Part shown: positions 29,894 through 40,142 of the stretch, in pieces
Layout of the letters: each line of letters begins with the position of its first letter
Numbering within the stretch: position 1 is the stretch's first letter
NCBI GenBank assembly: GCA_003222895.1
Contig: QHXI01000048.1
Span: 1-64,000, forward strand
Reading direction: 5' to 3'
Length of the DNA: 64,000 nucleotides
Source of the DNA: Acidobacteriota bacterium
GTDB lineage: Bacteria; Acidobacteriota; Blastocatellia; Pyrinomonadales; Pyrinomonadaceae
Position numbers and translations under genes: made by a program
Notes under the pieces: model-generated
Database searches by the model: none
What the model was told of the DNA's origin: nothing
What the model saw: the letters and a program-made list of their open reading frames with translations, nothing else

Positions 29894-30889
29894 CTAAACC
29901 TGATCGAAAGTACACTGCACTGGTTTCTTGTCCGGACGCCAGCGCAGGAACTTTGTTCCATGACGAAAGCGGCCGCCGGTGAAATGATCGTATTGAACTT
30001 CGATGACGAGTTTCGGCGCGAGCGGTTGCCACTCGGCTGATCGTTCGGTGGCCCAGCGGCTGGGCCCACCGGGCGCGTTGCCCGTGAAACCCGGCGGCTT
30101 GATTAATTTTTCCAACTTCTTTGTCAGCGCAGCCTTTTCGTCAGACTTGAAGCTCGATGTAAATCCCACGTGATTAAGTAGACCGTTGTCGTCATAAAGT
30201 CCGAGCAGCATCGATCCGATGACTTTCCCTTCCGACGAGTAACGAAATCCGCCGACTACACAGTCGGCAGTTCGTAGTCGTTTCACTTTCACCATGCCAT
30301 GGCGATTGCCACTTTGATAAGACATGTCGGCGCGCTTCGCAATCACGCCGTCGAGATCGACGCCCGCGCCGGCCAGCCAGTGTTTCGCAATCTTCAAATC
30401 AGTCGTGGCGGGCGACAGCTCGATCGATTTGTTTTTCGCGAAAAACTTTTTCGCAAAGGCGTCCAGCTTCTTTCGCCTCAAGGATAACGGTGCATCAACC
30501 AGCGACTTTCCGCGATCGTCAACCAGCAGATCGAAGACGATCATCTTCGCGGGAGTTTCATTCGCCAGCTTTTTGATTCGACTCTCTGCCGGATGAATTC
30601 GCATCAGCAAATCATCAAACGAAAACTTTCCCTTCACCGGCACAACGATCTCGCTATCGATCACAAATTGTTTTGGTTTCAGCTTGAGCAAGGCATCAAC
30701 CAATTCGGGAAAGTAACGGGCTAGCGGCTGGCCGCTCTTTGATTGCAGATCGACGCGCTCGCCATCGCGAAATGCGAGACAGCGAAAGCCATCCCACTTC
30801 GGTTCGTATTGCCAGTTGTCGCCAACAGGAAGTTTCTCGACGGACTTCGCCTCCATCGGCAGGTATGGTTGTTTGAGAGGTAGAGTCAT
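29894..30889 (-). CDS. ATP-dependent DNA ligase (LigD ligase-domain type)
   Basis: A 331-residue stand-alone ligase. Motif I is EPKWDGFRCLAF with the adenylated lysine; later motifs include FVIDSEIVV, DLDGVIAKR and MVKVKRLRTADCVV. A C-terminal OB domain follows. It lies seven bases after the polymerase-domain gene, so the two halves of LigD are separate proteins here. Roles in end joining are expected, although no Ku gene is in the window. Confidence 0.9.
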   Translation of the reverse strand: MTLPLKQPYLPMEAKSVEKLPVGDNWQYEPKWDGFRCLAFRDGERVDLQSKSGQPLARYFPELVDALLKLKPKQFVIDSEIVVPVKGKFSFDDLLMRIHPAESRIKKLANETPAKMIVFDLLVDDRGKSLVDAPLSLRRKKLDAFAKKFFAKNKSIELSPATTDLKIAKHWLAGAGVDLDGVIAKRADMSYQSGNRHGMVKVKRLRTADCVVGGFRYSSEGKVIGSMLLGLYDDNGLLNHVGFTSSFKSDEKAALTKKLEKLIKPPGFTGNAPGGPSRWATERSAEWQPLAPKLVIEVQYDHFTGGRFRHGTKFLRWRPDKKPVQCTFDQV

Positions 30890-30896
30890 AAGAAAA

Positions 30897-31907
30897 CTAA
30901 TCCACAGATTTCACATACGGCTTCAAATCAAATCGCTTTCGCTGATCAAGCAAAGGTTTCCAAAGATCGCCGAGCTTTTCAATTCTCTTACGCACGTTGT
31001 CGATGCGAAAGTCTTCGATCTTGATTCCTTTCTCGATTTCTTTCCATGTCACCGGCGTCGAGACGCACGCGCGCGCCGTCGGCCGGACTGAATAAATCGA
31101 CGCCAGCGTGCGTCCCCAGGCGTTCTGATTGTAATCCACCAGCACGCGTCCTTTCGGCCGCTTCGCCACTTTGTAGATCGCCGTAATGAGTTGCTGATGC
31201 GCCGATGCCAGCACGTGCGCGATCTCTTTCGCGATCGTCCAAACCTGCTTCTGCGTCGACCCGCGCACGATCGGAACGTAGATGTGAATTCCTTTCGAAC
31301 CGGTCGTCTTTGGATACGAAGGCATACCTAACGAATCCAGAGCTTCGCGCACCGCCAAAGCCGTTTCTAAAACCTGTTCAAACTTTGCGCCCGGAACCGG
31401 ATCGAGATCGAAATGAAGATAGTCCGGCCGGTCGACATCGTCGCAGCGCGCATACCATTGATTCAGATCGATGCAACCGAGATTGATCACCCAAAGCAAC
31501 GCCGCAACATCCTGAATGATTGGAAAATCTATGACGTTGCCGGAGCCATGATGAATCGAACACAGCTCAATCCATGGCGGGCGCGGCGAAGGTGCGCGCT
31601 TCATGAAAAAGAATTCACCCGCGGCCCCGTTGGGATAACGCTTCATCACCATCGCGCGGTCCTGAAGATGAGGCAGAAGCACGTGCGCGAGGTCCGCGTA
31701 GTACTGAATCAAATCTAGCTTGGTGATTTTCAGCTCAGGCCAGAAAAGCTTTTTCAGATTGGTAAGCTTTACTTCGCGGCCGCCAAGTTTTAGTTCGACC
31801 TGTTCGACATTCTTCGGAATCTCGACGCGACGACGCACGGTCTTGGCGCGAGGCGCAGCAGTATGTTGGGCCGGATGATAGTCGCGGTGGGCTTTGGTCT
31901 GAGTCAC
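30897..31907 (-). CDS. LigD-type primase-polymerase domain protein
   Basis: Stand-alone polymerase domain of LigD (archaeo-eukaryotic primase fold). Visible motifs: LTNLKKLFWPE at the start of the domain, catalytic DLD in YLHFDLDPVPGA and the TTGSKGIHIYVP block. The start is uncertain: the frame runs to an ATG at 31979, but those first 24 codons translate a repeat (FLICVYLCKSVA) found at 31912-31995, so GTG 31905-31907 is preferred. It belongs with the ligase gene in a two-gene end-joining operon. Confidence 0.85.
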   Translation of the reverse strand: MTQTKAHRDYHPAQHTAAPRAKTVRRRVEIPKNVEQVELKLGGREVKLTNLKKLFWPELKITKLDLIQYYADLAHVLLPHLQDRAMVMKRYPNGAAGEFFFMKRAPSPRPPWIELCSIHHGSGNVIDFPIIQDVAALLWVINLGCIDLNQWYARCDDVDRPDYLHFDLDPVPGAKFEQVLETALAVREALDSLGMPSYPKTTGSKGIHIYVPIVRGSTQKQVWTIAKEIAHVLASAHQQLITAIYKVAKRPKGRVLVDYNQNAWGRTLASIYSVRPTARACVSTPVTWKEIEKGIKIEDFRIDNVRKRIEKLGDLWKPLLDQRKRFDLKPYVKSVD

Positions 31908-31911
31908 GTTA

Positions 31912-31995
31912 GCCACAGATTTACACAGATAGACGCAGATAAGAAATCCAAATTGGCCTTCTTTTCCAACCGGCGTCAATCATTGTAATCTGTGG
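31912..31995. repeat. Inverted repeat of CCACAGATT type upstream of the LigD polymerase gene
   Basis: CCACAGATTTACACAGAT at the left and GTAATCTGTGGGC at the right form an imperfect inverted pair. The left part translates as ICVYLCKSV in the ligD-pol frame, so gene callers will extend the protein into it. Confidence 0.6.
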
Positions 31996-32055
31996 GCCTC
32001 TCTCTATTTTCTGACTTAACACGTTGTTTCATTCGTGGTACACTGGCCGCCCTTT

Positions 32056-35000
32056 ATGAAAGCGCTTGAATCTTTTCATCCGGCCGTCCGCGATTGGTTC
32101 TTGAAGCACTTCGCTGCTCCGACTGAGCCGCAGGAGCAGGCCTGGCCCGCGATCAAACAGGGACGCCACACGCTGATCGCCGCGCCTACGGGATCCGGAA
32201 AAACTCTCGCGGCCTTCTTATCAGCCATCGATGATTTGGTTTGGAAAGCGGCGGCGGGAGATCTGAGCGACGAAACGCATGTCGTTTATGTCTCGCCGCT
32301 GAAGGCGCTCAGCAATGACATCAAGATCAATTTGGAAGAACCGCTGAAAGGTATTCAGCAGAATTTAGAAGCCGCCGGCATAACTGGTGTCGAGATTCGC
32401 ACGTTCGTGCGCACAGGTGACACACCGGCGAAGGATCGCGCGGCAATGACCAGGAAGCCGCCGCACATCGTGGTCACTACTCCTGAATCCTTTTACATTC
32501 TTCTGACTAGTGAAGGCGGACGAAGGATGCTCAGCACGACGCGCGCGCTGATCGTCGACGAGATTCACGCGATGGTCGACGACAAGCGCGGATCGCATCT
32601 GTCGTTGTCGGTTGAAAGACTCGAAGCGCTGGTCAAGGAACCTTTGGTGCGCATCGGCTTATCAGCGACCCAGAAACCGATCGAAGAAGTTGCGTGCTTT
32701 CTGGTCGGGACTTCTAACGTCGATCCGAATGGAACACCTCGGTGCACGATCATCGACACCGGTCACACGCGCAAACTCGATCTGGCGATCGAAGTTCCCA
32801 GCTCGCCGCTCGAATCCTTGATGTCCAACGAAGTCTGGGAAGAAATCTACGATCGCATCACAAATCTGATTCGCGAACATAAAACAACGCTTGTATTCGT
32901 CAACACGCGGCGCATGGCTGAGCGCGTCGCGCGGCATCTTGGCGAGCGGCTCGGCGATGAAAACGTGACCGCGCATCATGGCAGCCTCGCACGCGAACTG
33001 AGATTATCCGCGGAGCAACGCTTGAAATCAGGCGAATTAAGCGCGTTGGTTGCCACTGCGTCGCTCGAACTCGGAATCGACATCGGCGCAGTCGATCTGG
33101 TGGTGCAGATTGGATCGACGCGGGCGATCTCGACTCTGCTGCAACGCATTGGTCGATCGAATCACACGGTCAGCGGCTTTCCGAAAGGCCGCATTTTTCC
33201 GCTGTCGCGCGATGAACTGGTTGAATGCGCCGCATTGGTTGACGCGGTGCGACGCGGCGAACTCGATCATCTCGAAATTCCTGAACAGCCGCTGGACATT
33301 CTGGCGCAGCAGATCGTTGCGGCAGTCGCGCCGGAAGAATGGACAGAAGAAGCGCTGTTTGAAATGGTTCGCCGCGCTTACCCGTTCAGAAATCTCAAGC
33401 GCGAAAAATTCGACGAAGTCATTCGCATGTTGTCCGAAGGCTTCACGACGCGGCGCGGTCGCCGCGGAACCTATCTCCATCACGACGCCGTCAATCATCG
33501 CTTGCGCGGCCGCAAAGGCGCGCGCCTGTCAGCTATCACAAATGGCGGCGCAATCCCTGACACGGGTGATTATCGAGTGATACTCGAACCGTCAGAGATT
33601 CTCGTCGGAACGTTGAATGAAGATTTCGCGATCGAGAGTCTCGCCGGCGACATCTTTCAGCTTGGCAACAGCTCGTACGAAATCAAGCGCGTGGGGACCG
33701 GCGAGGTCCGCGTCCTCGACGCGCATGGTCAGCCGCCTTCGATTCCGTTTTGGCTCGGCGAAGCGCCGGGAAGATCTCAAGAGCTGTCCGCATCGGTTTC
33801 TCGTTTGCGAAAAGAGATCGCGCAAAAGATCGACGATCAAAGGACTGACGCCGACGATGTGGTGAGCGGATCCAGTCTTGAATGGCTCACGAATGAAGTT
33901 GGGCTCACTCACGCGGCCGCCTCGCAAATCCTCGAGTACCTCGCACTCACGAAACTGGCATTGGGAGTGATGCCGACGCAGGAAGATATCGTCGTCGAAC
34001 GCTTCTTTGATGAGAACGGCAGCACGCACGTGGTGATTCATGCGCCGTTTGGCAGCCGGCTGAATCGCGCGTGGGGTCTGGCGCTGCGCAAGCGTTTCTG
34101 CCGTACTTTTAACTTCGAGTTGCAAGCCGCCGCAACTGAGGACTCCATCGTTCTGTCACTTGGGCCAACTCATAGTTTTCCGCTCGAGACGATCTTCAAC
34201 TATCTCAGTTCCAAATCCGTCTGCGATGTGCTGACTCAGGCGCTGCTCGACGCGCCGATGTTCAATATTCGTTGGCGTTGGAACGCGACCCGCGCGCTGG
34301 CGATTCCACGTTGGCGCAGCGGCGGCAAGGTCGCGCCGCAACTGCAACGCATGGCCGCGGAAGATTTGCTCGCGCTGGTGTTTCCTGATCAACTTGCGTG
34401 CGCCGAAAACCTGGCTGGCCCAATCGAAGTTCCCGCTCATCCATTGGTCGAGCAAACCGTGCGCGACTGTCTGGAAGAAGCGATGGATATTCGCGGATTG
34501 GAAGAGCTGCTGCGATCGATCGAGCGGGGCGAACGACGCCTCATTGCTCGCGAAATGACTGAGCCGTCGCCGCTCGCGCAGGAAATCCTCACTGCGAAAC
34601 CGTACGCATTTTTGGACGATGCGCCCGCTGAAGAGCGACGCACGCTCGCCGTGATGAACCGGCGGTTTCTTGATGCCGAGACCGCGGCTGATCTTGGGAA
34701 GCTCGATCAAGCCGCAATCGATCGTGTTCGCGAGGAAGCGTGGCCGTCAGCCGAGAATGCTGATGAATTGCACGATGCGTTGATGCAGCTTGGATTTCTT
34801 ACGAGTGACGAAGCACGGAAGAATGCTTGGGAACAGTTCTTTGCGCAGTTGATAAATGATCGCCGCGCGACAGTGCTCGTGTCAGCACCGGAAGCGGTAG
34901 CGACCGGATCAAGATTACTCGTTAACGAATCAATTGATCCGGTCGCTACCGCTCCCGGTACCGATACAATGTGGGTTGCGGCAGAGCGGTTGAATCAGCT

Positions 35001-36600
35001 TCGCGCGATTCATCCCGATTCGTTTTTGAATCCGCAAATCGAGCCTCCCGCGAGTTATGCGAGCGAGAGTTGGGATTCTGAAAATGCCGTGGTTGAAGTC
35101 TTACGTGGACGTTTGGAAGGCCTTGGGCCGGTGACGGTGGCGCAGCTTGCTGAATCGTTTTCGCTGCCACCGGCTCGAATCGAGATTGGATTGGCGAAGC
35201 TTGAGAGTGAAGGCTTTGCGATGCAGGGGCAGTTCACGCCCGCAGAGAGCACCGGCAGGGATGCCGGTGAACCACAGCCAGGGATACCTGCGCTCCCAGA
35301 GTGGTGTTCGCGCCGGCTACTCGCGCGCATTCACAGTTACACGCTCAATCGTCTGCGCAAAGAGATCGAACCGGTGTCGCCGGCGGATTTCATGCGCTTC
35401 CTTTTCGTCTGGCAGAAGGTAGCGCCCGATCACAAAGTCGAAGGAGCGCAAAGCGTCGCGCACATTCTCGATCAACTGGAAGGATTCGAAGCGCCGGCTG
35501 GTTCGTGGGAGTCAGAAATCCTTCCGGCGCGCGTTGCTGATTACGATCCGGCGTGGCTCGACAATTTGTGCGTTTCCGGAAAGCTCACCTGGCTGCGACT
35601 CTCTCCGCCAAAGTTACAAGCCGAAAAATCGAGCAGCTCCTCGCCCGTACGCAGCACGCCGATCGTGCTCTTGAATCGCAAGCACGTTCAGACTTGGAAT
35701 AGGGTCTTCCCCTCTCCCACTGATCCGAACGGCTCGCTGTCGACCAACACGCAAACTGTTTATGACTTCCTGAAAGAACATGGCGCGTCGTTCTTTGTCG
35801 ACATTGTTTCCGGCACTGAGCTATTGCCGAGCATGGTCGAAGAAGCGTTAGGCGAACTGGTGTTTCGCGGATTGGTTAGCGCAGATAGCTTTACCGGATT
35901 GCGCGCGCTACTGACACCGCTCAGTAAGGCTACGCATCGAGAAGTTGAGAAGAGACGACGCCGGCGCAAGTCGGTCTATAGCATGGACGATGCAGGACGT
36001 TGGGTGCGTCTGGGTACGCGCGCCTCAGGCGCGCAGCATGGCGCAGGCCTGTGTACCGAACCCGACCGCGAAACGATCGAAGCGGTCGCGCAAAAACTTC
36101 TGCAGCGGTACGGTGTCGTGTTTCGCAAGCTACTCGATCGCGAATCGATCGCGGTGCCGTGGCGAGATCTTCTGCGCACATTGCGTCGAATGGAAGCCCG
36201 CGGCGAGATTCGTGGCGGCCGCTTTGTTGGCGGCTTCTCTGGCGAGCAATTCGCGACCGCGGAAGCAGTTCAACTTTTGAGATCGATACGTCGCACGCAG
36301 CCTGAAGGATTGATGATTTCGATTAGTGCCGCCGATCCATTGAATCTTCTCGGCGTGGTCACGCCAGGCGGACGGTTATCTCCCGCGGCTTCGAACCGAG
36401 TTCTTTATCGTGATGGCGTTCCCATCGCAATCCTCGAAGCAAAAGAGTTGCGGTACCTCGTCGAAATGGCTGCTGCTGATCAATGGCAAGCGCGCAATGC
36501 CCTCTTGCGAAGACACGTGCCGCCGAAGGTTCGCGCCTACCTCAGTCAGAATCGCCTGACTGTTTCGCCTACCCAAGCGGGCGGTAACCTCGTGCACTGA
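32056..36600 (+). CDS. lhr: Lhr-type large DEAD/DEAH helicase with in-frame palindromic insertions
   Basis: About 1514 residues, as expected for Lhr-type superfamily 2 helicases used in DNA repair. Walker [15 protein letters not shown], Walker B VDEIHAM, motif [10 protein letters not shown], then the winged-helix and Lhr-core regions and the long C-terminal extension. ATG 32056 (MKALESFHP) is favoured over GTG 32035. Three repeat-derived stretches interrupt conserved blocks without breaking the frame: about 34886-34962, about 35248-35300 and 36013-36057. The last is exactly 45 bases with GGTAC...GTACC ends. Confidence 0.93.
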   Translation: MKALESFHPAVRDWFLKHFAAPTEPQEQAWPAIKQGRHTLIAAPTGSGKTLAAFLSAIDDLVWKAAAGDLSDETHVVYVSPLKALSNDIKINLEEPLKGIQQNLEAAGITGVEIRTFVRTGDTPAKDRAAMTRKPPHIVVTTPESFYILLTSEGGRRMLSTTRALIVDEIHAMVDDKRGSHLSLSVERLEALVKEPLVRIGLSATQKPIEEVACFLVGTSNVDPNGTPRCTIIDTGHTRKLDLAIEVPSSPLESLMSNEVWEEIYDRITNLIREHKTTLVFVNTRRMAERVARHLGERLGDENVTAHHGSLARELRLSAEQRLKSGELSALVATASLELGIDIGAVDLVVQIGSTRAISTLLQRIGRSNHTVSGFPKGRIFPLSRDELVECAALVDAVRRGELDHLEIPEQPLDILAQQIVAAVAPEEWTEEALFEMVRRAYPFRNLKREKFDEVIRMLSEGFTTRRGRRGTYLHHDAVNHRLRGRKGARLSAITNGGAIPDTGDYRVILEPSEILVGTLNEDFAIESLAGDIFQLGNSSYEIKRVGTGEVRVLDAHGQPPSIPFWLGEAPGRSQELSASVSRLRKEIAQKIDDQRTDADDVVSGSSLEWLTNEVGLTHAAASQILEYLALTKLALGVMPTQEDIVVERFFDENGSTHVVIHAPFGSRLNRAWGLALRKRFCRTFNFELQAAATEDSIVLSLGPTHSFPLETIFNYLSSKSVCDVLTQALLDAPMFNIRWRWNATRALAIPRWRSGGKVAPQLQRMAAEDLLALVFPDQLACAENLAGPIEVPAHPLVEQTVRDCLEEAMDIRGLEELLRSIERGERRLIAREMTEPSPLAQEILTAKPYAFLDDAPAEERRTLAVMNRRFLDAETAADLGKLDQAAIDRVREEAWPSAENADELHDALMQLGFLTSDEARKNAWEQFFAQLINDRRATVLVSAPEAVATGSRLLVNESIDPVATAPGTDTMWVAAERLNQLRAIHPDSFLNPQIEPPASYASESWDSENAVVEVLRGRLEGLGPVTVAQLAESFSLPPARIEIGLAKLESEGFAMQGQFTPAESTGRDAGEPQPGIPALPEWCSRRLLARIHSYTLNRLRKEIEPVSPADFMRFLFVWQKVAPDHKVEGAQSVAHILDQLEGFEAPAGSWESEILPARVADYDPAWLDNLCVSGKLTWLRLSPPKLQAEKSSSSSPVRSTPIVLLNRKHVQTWNRVFPSPTDPNGSLSTNTQTVYDFLKEHGASFFVDIVSGTELLPSMVEEALGELVFRGLVSADSFTGLRALLTPLSKATHREVEKRRRRRKSVYSMDDAGRWVRLGTRASGAQHGAGLCTEPDRETIEAVAQKLLQRYGVVFRKLLDRESIAVPWRDLLRTLRRMEARGEIRGGRFVGGFSGEQFATAEAVQLLRSIRRTQPEGLMISISAADPLNLLGVVTPGGRLSPAASNRVLYRDGVPIAILEAKELRYLVEMAAADQWQARNALLRRHVPPKVRAYLSQNRLTVSPTQAGGNLVH
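34886..34962. repeat. 77-base palindromic element inside lhr
   Basis: Arms 34886-34912 and 34934-34962 pair with about 25 of 27 matches (core GCGGTAGCGACCGGATCAA), loop about 21 bases. Single arms of the same family occur in frame at about 48935-48955, 50967-50995 and 52616-52638. Confidence 0.8.
36013..36057. repeat. 45-base in-frame palindromic insertion inside lhr
   Basis: Begins GGTACGCGCGCCTCAGGCGC and ends CAGGCCTGTGTACC: mirrored GGTAC/GTACC termini with an inner hairpin. Exactly 15 codons, encoding a Gly/Ala-rich stretch between RWVRL and [10 protein letters not shown]. Confidence 0.65.
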
Positions 36601-36843
36601 CGTACGTGGATCTCTTCTCAGGAAAAACCGTTTGGCGTTTCTCGAGGCTTTAGATCGTACTGGACAAAAACTAAAGCAGGATACGCATCCTCCCCTGAGT
36701 GGACACGCACCCTGCTTTTTCCCTTGCTGTCGGGATCGTATAGAGCTCGACTCTATTTCGATTCGTATGAGTGGTCTGTACTGTTCCGCACTTACAGCTG
36801 TCCGACAAACAATCTCAACCTCTTGAACACTGGATGGACAAAC
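36601..36843. other. Spacer downstream of lhr with a weak terminator-like hairpin
   Basis: AAAGCAGG near 36673 can pair with CCTGCTTTTT near 36711, giving a stem with a long loop and a T run between the convergent lhr and response-regulator genes. No gene is seen. Confidence 0.3.
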
Positions 36844-37425
36844 TCATGATAGTGGCGACTCTACTTTGAGCGGAACATAGTAGTCCAAGATTCTGGCGAG
36901 CCGATCAAAGTCAATCGGCTTCACCATATAATCATCACACCCCGCGGCCACTGCGGTATCGAAATGCTTGTCGTAGCCGGTGATGATTACCAAAGGAATT
37001 GTTGTTAAGTGCATCTCGTTGCGAAGCTGTCTAATCACGTTAAGCCCATTCATCTTCGGAAGCTGAAGATCAAGCAAAACCAAACCCGGCTCTTCATTGG
37101 ATGTGAGCCTGACCGCCTCTTCTCCGTCAGCGGCTTCAAGAACGCGATAGCCTTTGCCGGTCAAAAGCATGTGAAGCATCTGACGCGTGTCGTCGTTATC
37201 GTCGGCCACTAGCACTGTCGGACCCTTGCGCAGGGGTGCATCGGCGCGAACGTTCGTCGAAAGGGATTGGGACTCGGGTTGGGCGAGAAAAGTTCTAAAC
37301 GAACAATCGAAACTGCTGATTGACATCGGAATTATTGAAGGTGATCGCGTAAGACCGCGACTGCCTCGTACTCCTTCCATCCGTTTTCGCCGAGGGGATG
37401 TCGGGATCCTACTAAGCTGACACAT
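36844..37425 (-). CDS. Single-domain response regulator (CheY-like receiver)
   Basis: A 193-residue protein: about 70 residues without recognised features, then a receiver domain with acidic VADDNDD, the phospho-acceptor Asp in VLLDLQLPKMNG, and the lysine in YMVKPID. No output domain. ATG 37423-37425 is supported by AGGA just upstream. No histidine kinase is adjacent, so the partner is unknown. Confidence 0.9.
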   Translation of the reverse strand: MCQLSRIPTSPRRKRMEGVRGSRGLTRSPSIIPMSISSFDCSFRTFLAQPESQSLSTNVRADAPLRKGPTVLVADDNDDTRQMLHMLLTGKGYRVLEAADGEEAVRLTSNEEPGLVLLDLQLPKMNGLNVIRQLRNEMHLTTIPLVIITGYDKHFDTAVAAGCDDYMVKPIDFDRLARILDYYVPLKVESPLS

Positions 37426-37678
37426 CTTTTTCCTGAAACATGTACGCAGTCTGTACGCAAACGAACAAAGTTGTGAAAATTTCGCACTCCGTCAGAATCA
37501 GGTTAACTAAATCGAACAGCAGCATCGGTCCCTCACGTACGAAAATAATTCGACAACTTGGCATTGAGTACAAAACTTTGGCGCTTCATGCCACTAAGCT
37601 ATTCGATTTGCAGTGTTACGACCCGCATCCGGCGATCGAGGAATTGGCATAGCATTCGCGGAAGAAACGAACGGACCA

Positions 37679-38599
37679 ATGACGGCGCTGCGCGAAAAAA
37701 TAAAAACTGCACTCGACGAAAGCCGAATGTTGGTCCTCGGCGCGCAAATCTTTCTTGGGTTTCACTTTCGAGCTGTATTTGAACCAGGATTCGAGCGACT
37801 CTCTAAATCCGCGCAATACTTGAAAATGGCCGCGCTCATGCTGCTGCTGATCGGTGTCGCGCTCATACTTTCGCCGGGCTCCTACCATCGAATCGTGCGG
37901 TCAGGGAGCGACGCGGAAGACGTGCATACATTCGCCACGACAGTGATGGACTTCGCGCTAATTCCCTTCATGTTGGCTTTTTCATTTGATTTGTACCTGG
38001 CTTCTGCACGCGTGCTCAACGCCATGAGCGCTATCGGCATCGGCTTAGTCACTGGAATAACGGCGGCTTGTTTTTGGTATGTGTTTGGATTTATTTCGAA
38101 GTCGCCACAGAGGTCGTCGAAGAAAAACTCTCGCGAAATGCCTCGCGCCCATGCAACTAAACTGGAAGACAAAATCGATCAGGCGTTGACTGAAGCGCGC
38201 GTCGTCTTGCCCGGAGCCCAGGCGCTGTTGGGTTTTCAGTTGGTCACGATGTTCATGGACGGGTTCGACAAGCTTCCGCAGTCCTCAAAATATGTGCACA
38301 TCGCGAGCTTGAGTTTGATCGCTTTGACTATGATTTTGTTAATGACTCCGGCGGCCTACCACCGCATCGCGGTCGCAGGCGAAGACACGCCGCAAGTTCA
38401 CAGGGTAGCCAGTGCCTTTCTTTTGGCAGCAATGATTCCTTTGCCCCTGGGAATTTGTGGAGACGTCTATGTTGTTTTTCGCAAAGTTACTGACTCAATC
38501 GCGCTGTCAGTTTCGTTGGCTGGCGCTGAGCTGATTATCTTTTATGGACTTTGGTTTGGGTTCACGTCGTATCGGCGCCTAAAACTTTCAGCGAGTTAA
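37679..38599 (+). CDS. Tandem DUF6328 membrane protein
   Basis: About 306 residues made of two copies of the same membrane domain: LDESRMLVLGAQIFLGFHFR (first) and LTEARVVLPGAQALLGFQLV (second), each followed by about four hydrophobic segments and the motif SxAYHRI (SPGSYHRI, TPAAYHRI). Members of DUF6328 are normally single-domain. The ATG at 37679 gives MTALREKIKTALDE; an earlier GTG at 37613 is possible. Function is unknown. It opens a run of small stress-associated membrane and exported proteins. Confidence 0.78.
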   Translation: MTALREKIKTALDESRMLVLGAQIFLGFHFRAVFEPGFERLSKSAQYLKMAALMLLLIGVALILSPGSYHRIVRSGSDAEDVHTFATTVMDFALIPFMLAFSFDLYLASARVLNAMSAIGIGLVTGITAACFWYVFGFISKSPQRSSKKNSREMPRAHATKLEDKIDQALTEARVVLPGAQALLGFQLVTMFMDGFDKLPQSSKYVHIASLSLIALTMILLMTPAAYHRIAVAGEDTPQVHRVASAFLLAAMIPLPLGICGDVYVVFRKVTDSIALSVSLAGAELIIFYGLWFGFTSYRRLKLSAS

Positions 38600-38635
38600 T
38601 TGTCTCGACGAGTTGATTAATAAGGAGAACCAAAA

Positions 38636-38866
38636 ATGCCAAGAGGTGACAAAGACAAATACACAGACAAAGAAAAACGGCAGGCCAGACATATCGAGAA
38701 GAGTTACGAAGAGCGAGGCGTGTAGGAAGAAGAAGCCGAGCGCCGCGCTTGGGCCAGCGTAAATGCCGTGCATCACGGCGGCGAGAAACCCGGCGGTGGC
38801 GGATACGGTAAGCCGGAAAATCACGAGCCGATGAGAAAAGGCGGAAGCAAGAGCGGTCGTCGTTAA
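38636..38866 (+). pseudogene. Small 'plasmid stabilization' family protein with in-frame amber codon
   Basis: ATG 38636 (ribosome site AAGGAGA) opens MPRGDKDKYTDKEKRQARHI, the start of a conserved family of about 75-85 residues often labelled plasmid stabilization protein. After ERGV a TAG (38723-38725) interrupts the frame; the rest continues in frame as EEEAERRAWASVNAVHHGGE to the TAA at 38864-38866. Everything else is intact, so this is either a recent nonsense mutation, a sequencing error, or readthrough. Confidence 0.75.
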
Positions 38867-39089
38867 TTTGTCTTCAGACCCGTCGCGGTAGGAGAACGCT
38901 GATTTATGCTTCGCTATCGCACCGTCCTGGAGCGGCATTGTCATTGCTTATTAATTCTCGCTCCTCTTGCTCATCGTATTGGCCCCTGCGCGACGTTCGA
39001 ATAGACAACAGATGCTTCGCAATCAGTACCGAAGCGGAACAGTGCCTTTTGCCATCAACGATTAATTACGAACTGGAGGACAACGATTA

Positions 39090-39602
39090 ATGTGGAAAAG
39101 AGTAATTGGTTTCTTCGCACCAATCTGCATAGTTGCGCCGCTGCTGATCCTTGCTTGTTCAGACGCCAGGGACAGCACCAAGTTCGCCGGCAATGCTGCA
39201 CAAGGCGGACTGGCAGAAGTTGAGATGGGCCGGCTGGCGACCCAGCGAGCGGGCGACGCCTCAGTGCGAGAGTTTGGCGCGCGGATGGTGTCGGATCACT
39301 CGGCAGCGAACACTGAGCTGAAAGGAATTGCTAGTAAGAAAGGAATGCAGCTTCCGAGTGACGTGAACTCAAGTCAGAAATCTGAGATAGACACGCTGTC
39401 TAAAATGTCCGGAGCTGAGTTCGACAAAGAATACATGTCCGCGATGGTCAAGGATCATCAGGAAGACGTGAAAGAGTTTGAGACGCAATCGAAAGACGGC
39501 AACGACGCGGACATAAAAGCCTTCGCGGCGAAGACGCTGCCGACGCTTCGGGAGCATTTGCGCATGGCCCAGGCAGCCGCGCAAAAAGTCGGCGCGAAGT
39601 GA
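39090..39602 (+). CDS. DUF4142 lipoprotein
   Basis: A 170-residue exported protein. The signal peptide ends LLILACSD, a good lipobox with Cys23 (approximately). The mature part is a ferritin-like helical DUF4142 domain: GRLATQRAGDASVREFGARM, VSDHSAAN and MVKDHQEDVKEFE. Such proteins are common in stress-related clusters of soil bacteria; no activity is proven. Its SD is GGAGGAC a few bases upstream. Confidence 0.85.
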   Translation: MWKRVIGFFAPICIVAPLLILACSDARDSTKFAGNAAQGGLAEVEMGRLATQRAGDASVREFGARMVSDHSAANTELKGIASKKGMQLPSDVNSSQKSEIDTLSKMSGAEFDKEYMSAMVKDHQEDVKEFETQSKDGNDADIKAFAAKTLPTLREHLRMAQAAAQKVGAK

Positions 39603-39644
39603 AACTCCATTCATACTGTTTAGTTTCTCGAAAGGAGAAACATC

Positions 39645-40130
39645 ATGCCGCCACTTCATCCTGCGCTCGTGCATTTTCCCATCGCCCTGGTCGTGTTTTC
39701 TTTCATCGCCGATCTGCTCGGACGATTGTTCACTAAAGTATCCTTGAGAGCTGCGGGATTCTGGTCGTTGATCGGCGCACTCGTGTTCGGGGCAATTACG
39801 GCGGCCACCGGTTACTACGATATGACCAGAACTCGCGGCGTGCTGGGCGACACTTTCAAATACGTGGATTTCCACATGGACGTTGGTTGGATTCTGGTGG
39901 GCTGCGTCGTAGTACTTACACTGTGGCGATGGCTGGCTTACGCGCGTCGCGATCGCTTTCCGGGATTTTCATACCTGATCGCAGCGGTGTTAGTCATGGG
40001 TTTGGTTTTGTTCCAGGGTTGGTATGGCGGCGAGATGGTTTACTCGCAGGGCGCCGGTGTGGCCGCAGCCGGCAAAGGAACCGAGCCCCCGCAAAATGGC
40101 AAGCAACAATTAGAAAGAGTTACGAAGTAA
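39645..40130 (+). CDS. DUF2231 membrane protein
   Basis: A 161-residue membrane protein with four hydrophobic segments and the family opening LHPALVHFPIALVVF, including the histidines typical of DUF2231. A second conserved histidine is in VDFHMDVGW. A possible heme or quinone-related function is sometimes suggested from those histidines, but is not established. It has AAAGGAG before its ATG and is followed 12 bases later by a DoxX-like gene. Confidence 0.85.
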   Translation: MPPLHPALVHFPIALVVFSFIADLLGRLFTKVSLRAAGFWSLIGALVFGAITAATGYYDMTRTRGVLGDTFKYVDFHMDVGWILVGCVVVLTLWRWLAYARRDRFPGFSYLIAAVLVMGLVLFQGWYGGEMVYSQGAGVAAAGKGTEPPQNGKQQLERVTK

Positions 40131-40142
40131 GGCGATTGAACG

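Noticed and set aside
29725-30069. Minus-strand frame near the ligase end
   Set aside because: It is an out-of-frame reading of the ligase C-terminus with no independent support.
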